Source: Streptomyces sulphureus DSM 40104 (GTDB taxonomy: Bacteria; Actinomycetota; Actinomycetes; Streptomycetales; Streptomycetaceae). Taken from it: a stretch of DNA of 64,000 bases. The stretch covers positions 788,129 to 852,128 of the forward strand of contig NZ_KB905814.1 in NCBI RefSeq assembly GCF_000381025.1, in the 5' to 3' direction. Each line of letters begins with the position of its first letter. Positions within the stretch are counted from its first letter, which is position 1. Of this stretch, positions 34,795 through 42,096 are shown one piece after another. The position numbers and the translations under genes are program-made. The notes below the pieces were generated by a model. The model searched no databases. It worked only from the letters and a program-made list of their open reading frames with translations, and was not told the origin of the DNA.

Positions 34795-34806
34795 CCACGC
34801 GCGTAA
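34795..34806. promoter_or_regulatory. Nucleoside-regulon operator at bmpA, distal (CCACGCGCGTAA)
   Basis: Matches CTACGCGCGTAG at 10 of 12 positions. Its centre is 61 bp from that of the proximal site, close to six helical turns, so looping by a tetramer is possible. Confidence 0.55.
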
Positions 34807-34911
34807 CCCCCGCAGAGGGTGACGCAGCGCGGTGCCGAGTGGACGCGCAGTAAGAGCAGCGGGGCCAAACCGCCGGATACGCACGGAAGTTGGTTCGTGC
34901 GTGCCTTCCCT

Positions 34912-34946
34912 CCCGGCTCCGGAGCCGAACCGGCCCCGGAGCCGGG
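34912..34946 (-). terminator. Terminator after the amidohydrolase gene
   Basis: CCCGGCTCCGG and CCGGAGCCGGG form a perfect 11-bp stem with a 13-base loop, five bases past the stop. A second perfect 7-bp hairpin (ACGCACG/CGTGCGT, 34879-34902) follows. Confidence 0.82.
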
Positions 34947-34951
34947 GGTGT

Positions 34952-36325
34952 TCAGTGCGCCGCGTCCAACAGCGCGGCGGCGGTGAAGAGTTCGATACCG
35001 ACGGTGACGGCCCGCTCGTCCGCGTCGAAGTCGCCCTGGTGGAGGTCGCGGGTGCGGTGCTCCTCCGGCCTGCGGACCCCGAGCCGCGCCATCGCACCGG
35101 GGACGTGCTCCAGGTACCAGGAGAAGTCCTCGCCACCGAGGCTCTGTTCGGTCCCGACGACGGCCTCGGCCCCGCGGCGCGCGGCCATCGCGCGCTGCAA
35201 GAGCTGGGTGGCGCCCGGCTCGTTGACCACGGGGGGCACCCCGCGGACATAGGTGAGCTCCGGCTTGGCGCCGTGGAGCGCGGCGACCTCGTCGACGGCC
35301 GCGTGGACCAGATCGGGCGCCGTGCGCCAGGAGTCGAGGTCGAGGCAGCGCAGGGTGCCGGAGAGGTCGGCGCGCTGCGGGATGACGTTGCACGCGTGTC
35401 CGGAGGCGATCCGCCCCCAGGTCAGCGCGAGGCCGGCCCGCGCGTCGACGCGGCGGGCGAGGAGCGCGGGGACGTCCGTCGCCAACTTCGCGGCGGCCGT
35501 GACCAGATCGGTGGTCAGGTGGGGCCGCGCGGTGTGTCCCCCGGGGCCCATGAGCGCCACCTCCACGCGGTCGGCGGCGGAGGTGATGGCGCCCGAGCGC
35601 AGGCCGATCCGTCCGACCTCGACCCGGGGGTCGCAGTGGACGGCGAGGATGCGGCCGACGCCGTCGAGGACGCCGCACTCCAGCACGTCCGGGGCACCGC
35701 CGGGCAGCAGCTCCTCGGCCGGTTGGAAGAGGAGCCGCACCGAGCACGGCAGCGCCCCCGCGCGCGCCAGGTCGGCGAGGACGAGGCCGGTGCCGAGGAC
35801 GGCGGTGGTGTGGACGTCGTGACCGCAGGCGTGTGCCCGGTCGGGGACCGTCGAGCGGTAGCCGACGTCCTTGGTGTCGGGGATGGGGAGCGCGTCGATG
35901 TCCGCGCGGAGCGCGAGCATCGGGCGGTCGGGAGAGGGGGGCTCGGAGGCGAGCCCCGGGTGGATGTCGCAGACGAGACCGGTGCCGAGGGAGAGCACTT
36001 GCGGTGCGAGCCCCGCCTGCTCCAGCCGCGCCTTCAGCGCCGAGGTCGTGCGGAACTCCTGGTTGCCCAGCTCTGGGTGCATGTGGAGGTCCCGCCGGAA
36101 GACGACGAGTTCGCGGCGGAGCGATTCGGGGAGCGCGCCCGGGAGCTCGGGCATCTCCGGGTTGCCTGCGGGGAGCCGTTCGGCGCCGGGGAACTGCGGG
36201 GCGTCGGACGGGTGGGGGCATTCCGGTGGAGCGGCTTGCGGCGTACGGCTGTGGTCCGGAGCCGCCGCTGCCGGGGTGTCGGGGGCGTCCACCTCCGGAG
36301 TGTGGGACGACAGGAGTTCGTTCAT
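34952..36325 (-). CDS. M20-family amidohydrolase
   Basis: A 457-residue metallopeptidase-fold amidohydrolase of the M20D (IAA-amino acid/hippurate hydrolase) group. Seen are FRRDLHMHPELGNQEF, the metal-ligand motifs RADIDALP and HACGHDVHTTAVLG, FQPAEELLPGGAPDVLE, and a late GGEDFSWYLEHVPG. It removes acyl groups from N-acyl amino acids or similar amides. The first 65 residues are Pro- and Ala-rich and poorly conserved; a Met at residue 58 (MPELPGALPE) is another possible start. It is its own unit, with a terminator after it and 118 bases before it. Confidence 0.85.
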   Translation of the reverse strand: MNELLSSHTPEVDAPDTPAAAAPDHSRTPQAAPPECPHPSDAPQFPGAERLPAGNPEMPELPGALPESLRRELVVFRRDLHMHPELGNQEFRTTSALKARLEQAGLAPQVLSLGTGLVCDIHPGLASEPPSPDRPMLALRADIDALPIPDTKDVGYRSTVPDRAHACGHDVHTTAVLGTGLVLADLARAGALPCSVRLLFQPAEELLPGGAPDVLECGVLDGVGRILAVHCDPRVEVGRIGLRSGAITSAADRVEVALMGPGGHTARPHLTTDLVTAAAKLATDVPALLARRVDARAGLALTWGRIASGHACNVIPQRADLSGTLRCLDLDSWRTAPDLVHAAVDEVAALHGAKPELTYVRGVPPVVNEPGATQLLQRAMAARRGAEAVVGTEQSLGGEDFSWYLEHVPGAMARLGVRRPEEHRTRDLHQGDFDADERAVTVGIELFTAAALLDAAH

Positions 36326-36443
36326 GGTGCGAAGACTAGGCGCATCACGGGGGCAACTGGCCGGTGATCCACCAAACTTCAGCCCCACAGGGGAAGAAAA
36401 AGTAGCCTGCGCGGCGGTTGTTCCCGTTTGGGGCTGGGTATTG

Positions 36444-37559
36444 TTATGCGCTCGCTGCGCCCGGCTCGGGCCCGAGAGAACGGACACCGGTGGCCGACTC
36501 CGCCACCCGCGCAAGGAACCCCTTGGCGCCCGGTGCGGCGGCCGGCGTCAACCACGCGGGATCGACGTCGCGCACCGCGACCGTCACGGGCGTTCCGGAG
36601 AGGGCGAGCGGGAGCGTGTGCACGACCGTGGAGGGGAAGCTGAGGATCGTCCGCCCCACGGGGCCCCGCCGCGCGGCGAGTTCCAGCGGCAGGTCGGGAC
36701 GGACGATCTGCAACCCGGCCGCGGAGGCGACGCGTTGGAGCTTGCCGCTGGCCTCCCTGCGGTGCGCGAAGTAGCGCGTGGCGCCGTACTCCCCGGCGAG
36801 GCGGGCCACCGCTTCGACGTAGCGCTCCTGATCCACGACGCCGGTCTCCACCAGCGAGGTGCCGACGAGGTCGGCGCCCTTGGTGAGGAGCGGAGGACCG
36901 AACCGTTCGCGGGTCCATGCGAAGGAGTTGGTGCGCAGCCGCACGCCAGGGGGCGGCTCTATCGGCATGGCGCTGAAGACCTCTACCTCGCGCGCGGGGC
37001 CCGGCGTGAGCCGTCGGCGCGCGCCGTGCGAGACCGGAGCGAAGAGCAGCGCGCTGGCGCCGCCCCGACCGGTGCGGTGCCAGCGCGTGAGCCGTTCCCC
37101 CTGGGCCAGTTGGGACGCGAACTCCATCGTCGCGGTCCCGTCGTCGACCACCACCGCGTGTGCGGCGCCTGCGAGGTTGAGCAGGACCTGGAGGTAGCGC
37201 GAGAAGGGGTCGCCGATCACCAGGCGTGCGGCGCGCCGGAGTTCGGCGGCGAGCGTCCCCGCGGCTCTGAGCGGTGCGAGCGCCCCTCCGCGCGCTTCCT
37301 GCCAGCGCACCGGGTGGCCCTCGTCCCTCGCCAGCTCCACCATGCGGCGCAACTGGCCCCGCGTCATCGGGTCGCCGGGCGGCAGCACGACGAGGGTGAG
37401 GTCCTGCGGACGTGTGAGGTGCGCCCACTCCAGGAGGTTGAGGAGTTGCGCGGGGCTTTCAGCGAAGGCGAGAGTGCGCCCCTCGGCACGCGGGGCGCCC
37501 GCGCTGCCGCCGGCGGCGCCCGTCGTCGCGCCGGTACCGCTAGACGGCCGCCGGGACAC
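36444..37559 (-). CDS. Probable nonulosonic-acid (GT52-like) glycosyltransferase
   Basis: A 371-residue protein with two Rossmann-like halves. The N-terminal half has SPAQLLNLLEWAHL and LVIGDPFSRYLQVLLN followed by VVVDDGTATMEFA; the C-terminal half has GATRYFAHRREASGKLQRV, the LELAARRGPVGRTI segment and a FPSTVVHTLPLAL motif. These resemble the DDG, H-x-R and S-T motifs of GT52-type sialyltransferases. Its start overlaps the end of the NeuB-like gene by 20 bases, so the two are coupled. It likely transfers a CMP-activated nonulosonate (Kdn-type) onto the growing wall polymer. The GTG start has no clear ribosome site. Confidence 0.75.
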   Translation of the reverse strand: MSRRPSSGTGATTGAAGGSAGAPRAEGRTLAFAESPAQLLNLLEWAHLTRPQDLTLVVLPPGDPMTRGQLRRMVELARDEGHPVRWQEARGGALAPLRAAGTLAAELRRAARLVIGDPFSRYLQVLLNLAGAAHAVVVDDGTATMEFASQLAQGERLTRWHRTGRGGASALLFAPVSHGARRRLTPGPAREVEVFSAMPIEPPPGVRLRTNSFAWTRERFGPPLLTKGADLVGTSLVETGVVDQERYVEAVARLAGEYGATRYFAHRREASGKLQRVASAAGLQIVRPDLPLELAARRGPVGRTILSFPSTVVHTLPLALSGTPVTVAVRDVDPAWLTPAAAPGAKGFLARVAESATGVRSLGPEPGAASA

Positions 37560-38496
37560 GGTCCACCCCCTCCCCGGGCGCCTCGCCCTGCTCCGCGACG
37601 ACGCCAGGCACCCGGCGGAGCTTCTGCATCGGCTTCAACTCGCTCTCGTAGACGCGCTTCACGCCGTCCCCGAGCGATTCCTCGATGGTGCGGATGTCCC
37701 TGACCATGCGGCGCAGCCCGCCGGGCTCGACGGAGGCTGCCTGGTCGGAACCCCACATCGCGCGGTCCAGGGTGACGTGCCGCTCGACGAAGACGGCGCC
37801 GAGCGCGACGGCGGCGAGGGTGGTCTGGAGGCCGGTCTCGTGGCCGCTGTAGCCGATCGGGACGTTGGGGAACTCGGTCTGAAGCGTGTGGATCATGCGC
37901 AGGTTGAGTTCGCCCGCGGGGGCCGGGTACGTCGAAGTGGCGTGGCAGAGCACGATGTTCTCGCTGCCGAGCACCTCGACGGCGTGCCGGATCTGCCGGG
38001 GCGTCGACATGCCGGTGGAGAGGATCACCGTGCGGCCGGTCTCCCGCATGGCGCGCAGGAGTTCGTCGTCGGTGAGGGAGGCCGAGGCGACCTTGTGCGC
38101 GGGCACGTCGAACTTCTCCAGGAAGGCGACGGACTCGACGTCCCACGGCGAGGCGAACCAGTCGATGCCGCGTTCGGCGCAGTGCTCGTCGACGGCGCGG
38201 TACTCCTCCTCGCCGAACTCGACGCGGTGGCGGTACGCCAGGTACGTCATCCTGCCCCAGGGGGTGTCGCGTTCGACGTCCCACTGGTCGCGCGGGGTGC
38301 AGACCTCGGGGGTGCGCTTCTGGAACTTGACGGCGTCGCAGCCCGCCTCGGCCGCGGCGTCGATCAGGCGGAGGGCGTTGTCGAGGTCGCCGTTGTGGTT
38401 GATGCCGATCTCTGCGGTGACGTAGACGGGTCGGCCGGGGCCTGCGAGGCGGCTGCCGAGCGTCCGCTGGCGGGTGGTGGTCGGGGTGGTGCTCAT
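37540..38496 (-). CDS. NeuB-family nonulosonic acid synthase without SAF domain
   Basis: A 318-residue TIM-barrel enzyme of the NeuB/SpsE family, which condenses phosphoenolpyruvate with a hexose or its phosphate to make a nine-carbon acid. Conserved segments: VTAEIGINHNGDLDNALRLI, CDAVKFQKR, HKVASASLTDDELL, ILSTGMSTPRQI, LCHATSTYP and GYSGHETG. Bacterial NeuB usually carries a C-terminal antifreeze-like SAF domain (total about 345); here the chain stops after the barrel. With a CMP-transferase and sialyltransferase-like genes beside it, the product is probably Kdn for teichulosonic acid. Confidence 0.88.
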   Translation of the reverse strand: MSTTPTTTRQRTLGSRLAGPGRPVYVTAEIGINHNGDLDNALRLIDAAAEAGCDAVKFQKRTPEVCTPRDQWDVERDTPWGRMTYLAYRHRVEFGEEEYRAVDEHCAERGIDWFASPWDVESVAFLEKFDVPAHKVASASLTDDELLRAMRETGRTVILSTGMSTPRQIRHAVEVLGSENIVLCHATSTYPAPAGELNLRMIHTLQTEFPNVPIGYSGHETGLQTTLAAVALGAVFVERHVTLDRAMWGSDQAASVEPGGLRRMVRDIRTIEESLGDGVKRVYESELKPMQKLRRVPGVVAEQGEAPGEGVDRVPAAV

Positions 38497-38566
38497 CTTC
38501 GGGGTTTCCCTTCGCTTTCGGTGCTTCCGTGCGCCGCGGCTCGCGGCGCGGGTCGTGCGGGTCTGC

Positions 38567-39355
38567 TCAGGTCGCCGCGTCGGGCGCCGATACGGCTGCC
38601 TGCGGCGGCGGTTGGGCCGCTCCCGCGTGCGCGGGTGCGGGCTCGGGCCCGGCGTGCGCCGGGGCGTCGAGGAGCGGGGCGAGGAGACGGGCGTGCGCCA
38701 GGTCGTGGGGTTCGTCGACCTCCAGTACGCGTGCCGCCTCGGTGCGCACGGGGACGGTGCGGCCGAAGAAGCGGTGCCGCGCGGCGCGGAAGCCGTCGGC
38801 GCGCATCGCGTAGGCGGCGCCCGTCTCCAGCAGGTCTTCGGGACGGTCCTGCCGGCGCGGCCTGTACCTGCTGTCGTGGTTGACGCCGCGGGCGCCGCGC
38901 GGCTCGTCGCGCCAGACGAAGCCGTGGAACGGCGCGACGCTCAGCGCGCTGTCCGCGCCGCCGAGCACCGCCCCGGCGACGCCTGCGATGTCACCCGGCG
39001 TGAGGAACGGGCTCGTGCACTGCACCAGCAGCACCACGTCGACGGTGCGGCCCGTGCGCGCCTCGTGGACGTCGAGCGCGTGGAGGACGGCGGCCTCGCT
39101 TCCGGCGGTGTCCACCGCCAAGTGCGCTGGACGCTCGACCACTTCGGCGCCCTCGGGCAGGACGGCGGAGGCGATCCCGGCGTCGTCGGTGGAGACGGCG
39201 ACGGCGGTCGGCTGCGGCGCAGCCAGGCAGGCGCGCACCGCGCGCACCACGAGCGGTGCGCCGCCGACCTCGGCGAGGTTCTTGCCCGGCACGCCCTTCG
39301 AGCCGCCCCGTGCGGGGACGACGGCGAGGACCTCGGGCCGGTCGCGGTGGGTCAT
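38567..39355 (-). CDS. CMP-nonulosonate cytidylyltransferase (NeuA-like)
   Basis: A 262-residue nucleotidyltransferase that activates the nine-carbon acid with CTP. The N-terminal ARGGSKGVPGKNL loop, the VSTDDAGIAS segment, VVLLVQCTSPFLTPGDI and the later LETGAAYAMRADGF segment are characteristic of CMP-Neu5Ac and CMP-Kdn synthetases. About 35 C-terminal residues are Ala/Pro-rich. It lies 70 bases upstream of the NeuB-like gene on the same strand. Confidence 0.88.
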   Translation of the reverse strand: MTHRDRPEVLAVVPARGGSKGVPGKNLAEVGGAPLVVRAVRACLAAPQPTAVAVSTDDAGIASAVLPEGAEVVERPAHLAVDTAGSEAAVLHALDVHEARTGRTVDVVLLVQCTSPFLTPGDIAGVAGAVLGGADSALSVAPFHGFVWRDEPRGARGVNHDSRYRPRRQDRPEDLLETGAAYAMRADGFRAARHRFFGRTVPVRTEAARVLEVDEPHDLAHARLLAPLLDAPAHAGPEPAPAHAGAAQPPPQAAVSAPDAAT

Positions 39356-39485
39356 GCGGGCTCCCTGGCGAAGAGGACGGGGCAAAGGCAGCGGCAGCGC
39401 GGGGACGCGCCGGTGGCGGACGGCACGGAGCGCCCGGACCGGCCCGCGCCGCACGGGAGTCGGTGCCGGCGGCACCGCGGCCGGC

Positions 39486-40892
39486 TCACAGCTCCCCCAG
39501 CCGGCGCACGACGGGCGCCACCCGCTGCACCCCGTGCCGGTACGCGCCCCGTGCCGTAGTACGGAGCGCGCGGCGCAGCGCGCTCGGACGCGCGGGCGAG
39601 CCGGCGCCCCGCAGGGGTTCGCCCTGCGGGTCGAGGCCGTAGCGCGCGAGGACGGCGGCGAGGTGCGCGGGTGCGGTGCGCGGCGTGTAGTACGGGGCGA
39701 GCGGCGGCAGTCCGACATCGGCCGACTGCGCGACGAGGCGCGCGACCCGGGCGCGCGCCGCGTCGAAGGCGTGCGCGTACCACTCCCCCGCGCTGCCGCC
39801 TCCGGGCGGGAGTACCCCCTCGCGGGCGCACCACTCGCCGTCGGCCTCGGGGAGCGCACCCGCGTCGAGCTCGTCCCAGGAGGCGAGGCACCCCGAGCCG
39901 AGGAAGTAGTGGTTGCCGAGCGCCTCGCGGACGCCGAGGTCGGTGAGGACCGCCGTCGGCACACCGCGGTGGAGCGACTCCAGCGCGGCCGTCGAACTCA
40001 CGGTGACGAGCAGGTCGGTCCGCTCCAGCACCTCTCCCATGTGCCCGTGGACGAGGCGGCAGTTGGGCGGCAGGCCGCCGGGGAGCGACCGGCCCAGCCG
40101 CTGGTAGGGCTGCTCCTCGATGTGCGTGGTCTGCTCGCCGGGCTTGCTCCGCAACTTGACGAGCACTTCGCGGTCGGGGTGCGCCCGCGCGTGCTCCGCT
40201 GCGCGCCGTAGCAGGTAGCGCCGGTCCGCACGGCCCGCGGGGACGGACGGCTGGGTCGCGAAGACGACCGTGAACGGGTGCCCCGCCTCGGCACGTCCGG
40301 GTCCACCCGGCTCGTGCGCCCCGTCGAGGAAGGGGAGCGCGCACTCCGTCACGCCGTCCGGGTCGGCCCCTGCCCCGCGGTACACCTCGCGGAAACGGGC
40401 GGCGTCGGCGGGCGAGTTGGCGAGGACGACGTCGGCGCCGTGGCGGAGCAGCAGCCCGTCGGCGAGCTTCTCGTAGACGACGCCGACGTACCCGGTGACC
40501 GTCACGGGACGCCGCAGCAGCCCCGCCCCCGGTGCGACGGCGCGCTGCGCTGCCGCCGCACCGTGGAGCATCGACTGCACCGCGCCGCCCACGCAGGCGA
40601 GCACGATCGCGTCGTACCCGGGGTCCCGCTCGGCGGCGGCGCGGACGAACTCGGCCGTCGTCACCTCGCGCAACGAGTCGGCTTCGGCGTCGACTTCGGC
40701 GAGCTGACGCGGCGTCGGCGTCGCCCTGCCGCGCAGCAGCAGGCCGTCGAGGTGCGCCCCCGGCGCGAGCCTGCGCGCGGTGAGCGCACCCCATTTCCAG
40801 CGCGTATCGGAATCCGCGAGCACTGCGACGCGGCGCGGTGCGGAATGCGTCGAGTTTTCACCGGCGGCTTCTGCAAAAGTACCTGTGAGCAC
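39486..40892 (-). CDS. DUF6716-type putative glycosyltransferase
   Basis: A protein of about 468 residues with a GT-B-like layout: an N-terminal half beginning RRVAVLADSDTRWKWGALTARR and holding VTGYVGVVYEKLADGLLLRHGADVVLANSP, and a C-terminal half with VVFATQPSVPAGRADRRYLL, EVLVKLRSKPGEQTTHIEE and RTDLLVTVSSTAALESLHRGVPTAVL, a typical nucleotide-sugar end. I recall similar proteins annotated as DUF6716 putative glycosyltransferases next to neuA/neuB in Streptomyces. It likely adds a sugar to the wall glycopolymer. The GTG at 40892 is chosen before the conserved segment; a GTG at 40979 would add 29 residues. Confidence 0.75.
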   Translation of the reverse strand: MLTGTFAEAAGENSTHSAPRRVAVLADSDTRWKWGALTARRLAPGAHLDGLLLRGRATPTPRQLAEVDAEADSLREVTTAEFVRAAAERDPGYDAIVLACVGGAVQSMLHGAAAAQRAVAPGAGLLRRPVTVTGYVGVVYEKLADGLLLRHGADVVLANSPADAARFREVYRGAGADPDGVTECALPFLDGAHEPGGPGRAEAGHPFTVVFATQPSVPAGRADRRYLLRRAAEHARAHPDREVLVKLRSKPGEQTTHIEEQPYQRLGRSLPGGLPPNCRLVHGHMGEVLERTDLLVTVSSTAALESLHRGVPTAVLTDLGVREALGNHYFLGSGCLASWDELDAGALPEADGEWCAREGVLPPGGGSAGEWYAHAFDAARARVARLVAQSADVGLPPLAPYYTPRTAPAHLAAVLARYGLDPQGEPLRGAGSPARPSALRRALRTTARGAYRHGVQRVAPVVRRLGEL

Positions 40893-41043
40893 GCGGAAGA
40901 CGTTAGGGAGCGGAAATCCCAGGAGGTCGAACGGAAAGGCAACAGCCGGTGAACAGCGGCGCACCGCGAGGCGGTTCACCTGCCCGCCATGCGCCGTTCA
41001 CCACGGCGACCACACCAGGACACACCCCCGCGCCGATGCGCGC

Positions 41044-41049
41044 CTAACC
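41044..41049 (+). promoter_or_regulatory. -10 box for leaderless GT2 mRNA
   Basis: TAACCT lies nine bases before the GTG start of the glycosyltransferase gene, and the pyrimidine-rich sequence between cannot act as a ribosome site. Confidence 0.45.
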
Positions 41050-41058
41050 TTTCTCCCC

Positions 41059-42096
41059 GTGGTCAAGCTCTCCGTCATCGTGCCGTTCTACAACGTGCGC
41101 GACTACGCACCCGACACTCTCGCAAGCCTGCACGAGAACGCCGGCGAGGACGTCGAATTCCTCCTCGTCGACGACTGCTCGACCGACGGCACGCGCGCTC
41201 TCCTGGAAAAGGCGGAACGGGAAATCCAGGGCGCCGTACTCGTCCCGCGGGGGGAGAACGGCGGCCTCGCCTCCGCGCGCAACTCCGGACTCGCGTGCGC
41301 CGAGGGCGAGTTCGTCACCTTCCTCGACGGGGACGACTGGCTCGCGCCCGGCTACTACGCGCGGCTCGTCTCCGCGGCGGAGAGGCTGCGCTGCGACTTC
41401 CTCCGCACCGATCACGTGCAGTGCACCGGCAGGTCCCGCACGATCGCGCGCGTGCCGCACGGACGCCGAGAGGTCGTCGAGGACCCGCGGGCCGCGATCC
41501 TCCCCGCCGACCGCACCACCTCCGTCGACTACGCGTACGCCTGGGCCGGCATCTACCACCGCCGCCTCCTCGACCGCGGGCTCCTCCACTTCACCGAGGG
41601 CCTGCGCACCGCGGAGGACCGGCCGTGGATCTGGCGGCTCCACCGGGAGGCCGAGTCCTTCGCAGCCGTCGGCCTCCTCGGGGTCTTCTACCGGCGCGGC
41701 GTCGCCTCCTCCCTCACCCAGATCGGCGACGTGCGCCAACTCGACTTCCTCCGCGCCTTCGACCAGGTCGTCACCGAGACCGCCGAGGACCGCGACGCCG
41801 CGGCGCTCCTCCCCAAAGCCGTCCGCACCTACTGCGCGATCATCGCGCACCACCTCACCAGCGGCCGGTTCGAGCCGCGCGTGGCCCGCCTGCTGCGCGC
41901 ACGCAGCGCGGCGGCGCTGCGCACCCTCCCGCCTGCCGTCCGCGACGAGGCGCTCCGCGCGATGGACGCCCCACGCGCGGCCCGGCTGCGCCGGTTGCTG
42001 CGCCGCCCCTCGCGCGCGGCGGCGCCGGCCGGCGTACCGCGCCCCTCCCCCGACGCGGGCCCCGGCCGCCGGGCAGCGAACGGAGCCTCCGTCTGA
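41059..42096 (+). CDS. Family 2 glycosyltransferase
   Basis: A 345-residue GT-A enzyme. Motifs: LSVIVPFYNVRDY, LLVDDCSTDGTRALL, RGENGGLASARNSGL and the metal-binding VTFLDGDDWLAPGYY; later TAEDRPWIWRLH supplies the likely catalytic acidic ED. It probably adds a hexose to the wall polymer or primes its synthesis. It is divergent from the DUF6716 gene over 166 bases, and its stop overlaps the start of the polysialyltransferase-like gene by one base. The C-terminal 35 residues are basic and Pro-rich. The GTG start is preceded by a -10-like TAACCT and no ribosome site. Confidence 0.87.
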   Translation: MVKLSVIVPFYNVRDYAPDTLASLHENAGEDVEFLLVDDCSTDGTRALLEKAEREIQGAVLVPRGENGGLASARNSGLACAEGEFVTFLDGDDWLAPGYYARLVSAAERLRCDFLRTDHVQCTGRSRTIARVPHGRREVVEDPRAAILPADRTTSVDYAYAWAGIYHRRLLDRGLLHFTEGLRTAEDRPWIWRLHREAESFAAVGLLGVFYRRGVASSLTQIGDVRQLDFLRAFDQVVTETAEDRDAAALLPKAVRTYCAIIAHHLTSGRFEPRVARLLRARSAAALRTLPPAVRDEALRAMDAPRAARLRRLLRRPSRAAAPAGVPRPSPDAGPGRRAANGASV

